Shown: one piece after another, positions 63,354-64,000 of the stretch
Numbering within the stretch: position 1 is the stretch's first letter
Layout: every line of letters starts with the position of its first letter
Source: Staphylococcus cohnii subsp. cohnii
GTDB lineage: Bacteria > Bacillota > Bacilli > Staphylococcales > Staphylococcaceae
Direction: 5' to 3'
Assembly (NCBI RefSeq): GCF_002902365.1
Contig: NZ_PPQC01000025.1
Coordinates: 45,622-109,621 of the forward strand
DNA: 64,000 nt
Notes under the pieces: model-generated
Seen by the model: only the letters and a program-made list of their open reading frames with translations
Databases searched by the model: none
What the model was told of the DNA's origin: nothing
Made by a program: the position numbers and the translations under genes

Positions 63354-64000
63354 TATAATTCCCCTTTCAATAAATGATTAATGCGTATAGATGTATTTCT
63401 CAATTGTGTAACATCAAAAATAGGTTGTTCATAAATACTTTTAATTGTATTTTTAAATGCTTCTTCTTGTTGCTCTAATTTTTTAACTGCTTCATCGATT
63501 GTAGTCCATTCAAAACGAATCGTATCATTGGGTTGCATTTGAGCTAATTTATGTAAATCAGATGCACAAACAGTCGCTATTTTTGTATAGCCACCTACTG
63601 TTTGTTTATCATTTAATAAAATAATAGGATTACCATCATTTGGAACTTGTATACTGCCTAAGGCAACAGGTTCTGATATTATGTCTGCCGATGTGGTTGG
63701 TGAAATCGTTTCACCTTGTAATCGATAGCCCATGCGGTCTGACTTTTCTGATATTTTAAATTCATTGGCCACTAATTTTTGTTGCGCTTCTTGGCTAAAG
63801 TTTTCAATTTGAGGCCCCTCGATGATTTGAATAGTGTTTTCTTTAACCTCTGTGACATCAATAAGTAAACTCAAACCAAGATGACGTGTATACGAATGAT
63901 TATTTTCACACTCTATTATATCACCAGATTTTAATGGTCGCCCTTTAAAACCACCAATTTGGCTTCGTGTATGAGTAGCATAGCTATTTGCAACTTTTTG
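63353..64000 (-). CDS. pxpC: 5-oxoprolinase subunit C (KipA-like), cut by the right edge
   Basis: The C-terminal part of a PxpC/KipA carboxyltransferase-like protein. The frame is open to the window end and reads NSYATHTRSQIGGFKGRPLKSGD, ENNHSYTRHLGLSLLIDV, MGYRLQGETI, LGSIQVPNDGNPIILLNDKQTVGGYTKIATV, all typical of the family. The first in-frame TTG (63872-63874) is not the true start. With PxpB it phosphorylates or activates 5-oxoproline for PxpA. It overlaps the biotin carrier gene by one base. The missing N-terminal part and probably pxpB lie to the right. Confidence 0.9.
   Translation of the reverse strand, partial: QKVANSYATHTRSQIGGFKGRPLKSGDIIECENNHSYTRHLGLSLLIDVTEVKENTIQIIEGPQIENFSQEAQQKLVANEFKISEKSDRMGYRLQGETISPTTSADIISEPVALGSIQVPNDGNPIILLNDKQTVGGYTKIATVCASDLHKLAQMQPNDTIRFEWTTIDEAVKKLEQQEEAFKNTIKSIYEQPIFDVTQLRNTSIRINHLLKGEL

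Overview
The window is AT-rich chromosomal DNA of a Staphylococcus close to S. aureus. Gene order (gcv, aroK, comG, glcK, pbp3, sodA, zur-znu, nfo-cshB, dnaG-sigA, glyS, era, phoH, floA, hrcA-dnaK, lepA, comE, yqeG cluster, pxp/acc locus) matches what I remember of the S. aureus core genome. Conserved proteins (SigA, DnaK, ribosomal proteins, LepA) look near-identical in type, while AroK, PBP3, DnaG and ComG proteins look clearly diverged. I read this as a sister species of the S. aureus group rather than S. aureus itself; this is inference from memory, not a search. Nearly all genes lie on the minus strand; only glyS, rpsT and a putative small RNA are on plus.

Left part (1-16.6 kb): a decayed IS1182-type transposase end, a putative structured small RNA, the glycine cleavage genes gcvT-gcvPA-gcvPB under a one-aptamer glycine riboswitch, aroK, the seven-gene comG pseudopilus operon, then yqgX, yqgV, glcK, yqgQ, a rhomboid protease, 5-formyl-THF cyclo-ligase, rpmG, pbp3 and sodA.

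Middle (16.8-37 kb): the zinc uptake operon znuC-znuB-zur with a Zur box, nfo and cshB, nif3-like and trmK, dnaG-sigA, a ppsR-like gene and ccpN, a T-box-controlled glyS, then recO-era-cdd-dgkA-ybeY-phoH, the flotillin cluster nfeD-floA-membrane protein, and rpsU.

Right part (37-64 kb): the CIRCE-controlled heat-shock operon hrcA-grpE-dnaK-dnaJ-prmA-rsmE-mtaB, hemW and lepA, rpsT, holA, the comE operon, the yqeG-yqeH-aroE-yhbY-nadD-yqeK-rsfS-yqeM run, mtnN, and a 5-oxoproline/biotin-carboxylase locus (pxpC, accB- and accC-like, pxpA, NRAMP-like transporter) cut by the right edge.

Two observations stand out. First, the comG and comE operons, about 45 kb apart, begin with the same architecture: a perfect terminator-like hairpin whose 3' arm carries the Shine-Dalgarno sequence, a U-tract running into a UUG start, and a shared two-part motif (AAGTAAWAT, then CGTGTA) at identical spacing to each other and to the start codon. 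The motif looks like an alternative-sigma promoter nested in the hairpin. Second, three late competence genes (comGB, comEC, comEA) carry frameshifts, one of them an 11-bp tandem duplication, suggesting decay or switching of DNA uptake. mtaB carries two homopolymer indels as well, so assembly error must be excluded.
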